A stretch of DNA of 64,000 nt from Symbiodinium natans (lineage: Eukaryota; Sar; Dinophyceae; Suessiales; Symbiodiniaceae): NCBI GenBank assembly GCA_905221605.1, contig CAJNDS010002073.1:58217-122216 (forward strand), given 5' to 3'. Below, piece by piece: positions 60,742 to 64,000 of the stretch; within the stretch, counting starts at the first letter, position 1, and every line of letters begins with the position of its first letter. Under the pieces are notes generated by a model, which searched no databases, was not told the DNA's origin, and saw only the letters and a program-made list of their open reading frames with translations. Position numbers and translations under genes: made by a program.

Positions 60742-61432
60742 AGATAATCGAGAATCATCATTTAATTTTGCAATTTTGCCCTTATAAGGAACAAACTTGT
60801 TCTTCGTTTGGACGGCTCCTCAGCAAATAGTAGTCAAGTTGCAATATCAACCCCTACTAGGTGTGGCGGGGGAGTCGTTCAGCAAGACTGGGGTGTCGCT
60901 TTCACCCTAAACCCGTAACATCCCTGAACCCTAAACCCCAAACCCCCGAACCTCTACACTTCAGATCCGCCCAAGTTTGTGTGAGATGCACAAGGCACCC
61001 AGATTCGTTCATGGCCCTGTGATGGGTTAGGCAGCCTTGCGGGAGTCGTGAACCTCTTTCGCTGCGTTTGTGTGGGGGTTACATAATTTCAGGAGAAGAA
61101 GAAGAATCCCTAACCTCAAACCCTAAATCCTAAACCAGATGAAGAATCCCTAACCTCAAACCCTAAATCCTAAACCGGATACTCAGGGGTCTGGGGGCGG
61201 AATTGAGCGTTTTGCTGTGGAGCCTCTGCTTCGAAAGGTCGTTGAAACACGTGACGCGGGCTCTATGAGCCTTAAGGCTACGAAAGCCCTGGTTTAGGGT
61301 TGAGGTCTTTAGGGTTTACAAGGTTTAGGGTTGATTGTATATATTGTTTAGGGTTTTCGGGTTTTAGGGCTCAGGGTTTATAGGGTTTAGGGACCTTTGT
61401 TGGGTCTTTTTTGGGTTTTGGGGTTTCTTTTT

Positions 61433-61570
61433 GGGCTGGACGAGTCGGATCTGCGGCGCCAAGCCGCCCAAGGTCCCGCGCGTTGCGCTGACCCCGCAGA
61501 TTCCCACGGCGCCGCGCAAGTTTCCAGCAGCTTCGTGCAGTTTATGGGGGCGCGTTGGACGGGAACCCTA
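61433..61570 (+). CDS. Putative exon
   Basis: Reads LDESDLRRQAAQGPARCADP then SHGAAQVSSSFVQFMGARWT. Ends close to the F3 element at 61590. Confidence 0.45.
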
Positions 61571-61589
61571 AACCCTATGATAACATGCC

Positions 61590-61690
61590 CTAAGGGTCCA
61601 TGTACCCATCTGGCATATGTTTGGGAAAGCTACGACATGGGAGCCCCTCAAAGGCCCAAGTATATACTATGTAGGTACATGGACCGTTAG
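61590..61690. mobile_element. F3 inverted-repeat element
   Basis: CTAAGGGTCCATGTACC and GGTACATGGACCGTTAG are 17-bp inverted ends with one mismatch. No telomere-like array inside, in contrast to the 40663 copy. Confidence 0.7.
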
Positions 61691-62003
61691 AACCCTAAAC
61701 CATAACTTGGGGGTGCACCCCCCCCCCCCCCCCCTTCCCCCCAAAATACTAGTCACCCCCCCCCGCCGCCCCCGCACCCGCCCAATCCGCATGCTCCAGC
61801 CGATTAGTCCTCATCCAACCGAATCAAATCCTCAGCCACAAAAGCCCTGTACACTAGACGCCAAAAAGTTGGAAACAAGAGTAGAGTATAGGGAATCCCA
61901 GCACTATTTGTCCTCAAACAGGTTTCCAACTGTTTGGGGCTTAGTGTATAAGTAATTCCTCACAGTGCAGGGGTCATAGTAGAGAAATTCCGAGAACCTC
62001 CAG

Positions 62004-62114
62004 CTTGAAACAGCAGGCCGCCCCGCGGAAACTTCACGACCGCGCGTCGCCTCGAAAGAACCCTGCGCTCAATGTTTCTGATGAGGACATGGCGGCTTGG
62101 TCTGTAGTAGCCCC
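62004..62114 (+). CDS. Exon left of F3 introner
   Basis: Reads KQQAAPRKLHDRASPRKNPA then LNVSDEDMAAWSVVAP. The frame can continue after the F3 element. Confidence 0.5.
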
Positions 62115-62218
62115 AAAGGGCCCATGTACCTTTCTAACATCCATCTGGGCCCTAAAGCTACTTTCTAGGAACCCTGTTTCGGGCCCAAATATATGCTATA
62201 TGGGTACTTGGACCCTTT
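62115..62218. mobile_element. F3 introner-like element
   Basis: AAAGGGCCCATGTACC and GGGTACTTGGACCCTTT ends; 104 bp; coding-like frames on both sides. Confidence 0.65.
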
Positions 62219-62224
62219 GGGTAG

Positions 62225-62333
62225 GGTTTTGGCGGCTTGGGATGCGAAGATTACCTTTGGGACTACAACTGGGGTTAAAGTGTCTACGATCGAAGGTTGC
62301 AGGGATTACGCCAGTACAGATGTTCATCTATAG
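62225..62333 (+). CDS. Exon right of F3 introner, possible C-terminus
   Basis: Reads VLAAWDAKITFGTTTGVKVS then TIEGCRDYASTDVHL to a TAG at 62331. Clearly protein-like. Probably the end of the frame that includes 62004-62114, though the exact junction is unresolved. Confidence 0.5.
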
Positions 62334-62803
62334 ACTCTAGACTGTGGCTTTTTTATCGGTGCTCTTGGTGAGAATTCATAACGGTGGTTTAGGGGTTGGT
62401 GGGTCGAAGAGTTTCGATGTACATGTTCAGGGCTGATGGTTTACGGACGCAGAGGGTTCCCCCAAGTGGATGGAATCTATCCTAGGGTGGCTTGGTTGCT
62501 CTACTAGCCTACTACCCTCCGCCCCCCTTCCGGGCAATCCTACAAAACCCTAAACCCTTTTGCTCCCCTCCACAAGTTTCCCCCTTACGCTTAACGACAC
62601 TTGGTCAGCTTTGATTCGGGGAAGTTCTTGCCAGCACTGGGGGGGGCGCCGGGGGGGGTGGGTGGGTAGCAAGGCATGTTATGAATTATAGTTAGGGCAC
62701 CAAAGCAGAGCCACTATTTTGAGAATTGACCGTGTAAGGAGGTTACCCCTAATCTTCGACCCTATACCCTTCAGAGCGCGTCTTCGAACCTTGTCGTGCC
62801 GCA

Positions 62804-62905
62804 GGTACCCTTGGCCTGTTTGTTGGAGACGACCTCGTCCCTTTCCACCTCCCCGCGCGTCACCTTTGCCGACGCGGACGACGCATGCCAGCAGTGGGGC
62901 CAGGG
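62804..62905 (+). CDS. Putative exon
   Basis: Acceptor CCGCAG; reads VPLACLLETTSSLSTSPRVT then FADADDACQQWGQGGSQ. No family recognised. Confidence 0.45.
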
Positions 62906-63518
62906 GGGTTCTCAGTGTCTTAGGATGTTGGGCTTTGGAGTTCAGATGGTCTGGTATGGAGGGTAGGGGTCTGGGGTATAGTGCGAAAAAGGTTTGGGCT
63001 TTGGGCGTCCAGGGTTTCGTGTATTGTGGTTGAGGGGTTGGGGGTTTTGGGGCTTGGGGTTTGAAGACGCGTTTGCTGGTCTGCTGAGACGCCGCATTTT
63101 CACCTCCAACAAGGGGACTTAAGTGCTCCATCCTATACGTGATGTGCTTGGAGACTGACCCTAAACCCTAAACCCGAAACCTAGAAGAAACACTAATTAA
63201 GCACTTAATGGCCGTTTAGGGCTTAGAGTTTAGAGTTCAGGGTTTCAACACTGTGGAGGGAACGTCCCAATTGAGCTTCCTCAGGGCCAAAAGCAGTTGG
63301 AATCGTCATGCCCCCGAATTGACATCATTTTGATTAGGGTTTATCGTTTAGGGTTAGAGATGTGGACCACAAACCCTCATGGATTAGAGTGGGGGGGGGT
63401 CTCCAGATTCCCCCCCACGCACTGTTTAGGATTTAGGGTTTATAGGCTTTGGGCTGATTTTCCGGACCTTTCCTCGCACTTAGCTTCAGTTACCTGAGCT
63501 CCCAAAGCCCAGACAATG

Positions 63519-63688
63519 CCTTACGAACCCAAAACCTACTTTTTTGTAGGGTTTGGGGTTTAGGGTTTAGGGTTTAGGGTTTAGGGTTTGGGGTACTTAG
63601 CTACTTTTTTGCTATAGGCGATTACGATAAAACCCCTTATAGCATTCCCAGAAAACCTACAAAAAAAGTAGGTTTTGGGTTTGTAAGG
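63519..63688. mobile_element. F8 hairpin element with internal TTTAGGG array
   Basis: CCTTACGAACCCAAAACCTAC and GTAGGTTTTGGGTTTGTAAGG form near-perfect ends extending through ACTTTTTTGTAGG. Six TTTAGGG-type units (63549-63596) sit just inside the left end. Confidence 0.7.
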
Positions 63689-63744
63689 TGAACTCTACAA
63701 TCAGAAGATCACGGCTCTCAATCGCAAGAATGACTCTTATAGGT

Positions 63745-63860
63745 ACTTAGAAGCTCTTTTGACTCAGGAAGTCTACTTAGTAACCCCTAGAAGCCTGACT
63801 ATATTCCCCACAGGCCACCTCATTAGCCCTACCTACTCAGCCAAAAGAGCTTCCAAGTAA
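63745..63860. mobile_element. F7 inverted-repeat element, array-free copy
   Basis: TTAGAAGCTCTTTTGACT and AGCCAAAAGAGCTTCCAA ends; 116 bp without telomere-like array. Compare 3613-3776. Confidence 0.65.
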
Positions 63861-63905
63861 CCCGCACAAAACAAGGTTACGGGCTTTGGGGAAGGTAGCT
63901 CCCAG

Positions 63906-64000
63906 GTTCCAACTTGTGTTCTGCGTGCTGGTGCATGGATTGCCTCCGTGCTTCTTTTGTTGCTGGCATCTCTCTCACGCGCATATGCACCGAAACCCTA
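63906..64000 (+). CDS. Partial exon with hydrophobic segment
   Basis: Acceptor CTCCCAG; reads VPTCVLRAGAWIASVLLLLL then ASLSRAYAP and leaves the window as CCCTA begins. The Leu-rich stretch followed by ASLSRAYA resembles a signal peptide with a cleavage site, or a membrane segment. Confidence 0.45.

Overview
The window looks like nuclear DNA of a dinoflagellate, or a close alveolate relative. The evidence is: (i) a copia-like LTR retrotransposon whose gag (CCCH finger, CCHC knuckle, DSGATH protease) resembles the copia-like elements I know from dinoflagellate genomes; (ii) very small exons in long introns, with acceptors AG|G and candidate donors GT, GC and GA; (iii) all recognisable coding pieces on the + strand, as in dinoflagellate unidirectional gene clusters; (iv) plant-type telomere repeats (TTTAGGG). 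I found no ribosomal RNA, tRNA, CRISPR or prokaryotic-style gene. Few long ORFs are real genes; coding information is mostly in exons of 54-120 nt that ORF calling misses, so exon calls rest on reading frame, splice-like ends and internal homology, not transcripts.

Layout. 1-9 kb: degenerate telomere-like arrays with a few exon-sized islands. 9-31.3 kb: probably one gene encoding a long coiled coil. It has coiled-coil exons at 9.0-11.8 kb, two paralogous acidic Ala/Glu-rich exons (13.0 and 16.2 kb), a 388-nt helical exon (17.0 kb), and an alternating series of 63-nt (type A) and about 69-72-nt (type B) exons from 18.0 to 28.1 kb, partly tandemly duplicated in 0.8-kb units. Three coiled-coil exons at 30.9-31.3 kb are separated by hairpin-ended introns of about 100 bp. 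31.3-34.5 kb: long intron-like DNA with microsatellites. 34.6-43.6 kb: further exons, partly basic and Trp-rich, partly globular; a 735-bp terminal-inverted-repeat element lies at 35.8 kb. 43.65-48.06 kb: a young LTR retrotransposon with identical 308-bp LTRs, inserted into a TTTAGGG array. 48-64 kb: many short + strand exons of unrecognised, globular-looking protein(s), again separated by introns.

The main theme is intron structure. Exon islands repeatedly have a CCCTAAA array on their left and a TTTAGGG array on their right, so the introns begin with G-rich and end with C-rich telomere-like DNA. Several donor GTs are the GT of GTTTAGGG. At least a dozen families of short (about 60-200 bp) inverted-repeat elements also occur. 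Some lie exactly at exon interruptions with target-site duplications (AGGTGTCT, CTAGG, GAAA), and removing them restores one reading frame. These behave like introner elements. In several copies a telomere-like array sits inside the element, suggesting the arrays are added to, or expand within, introners.
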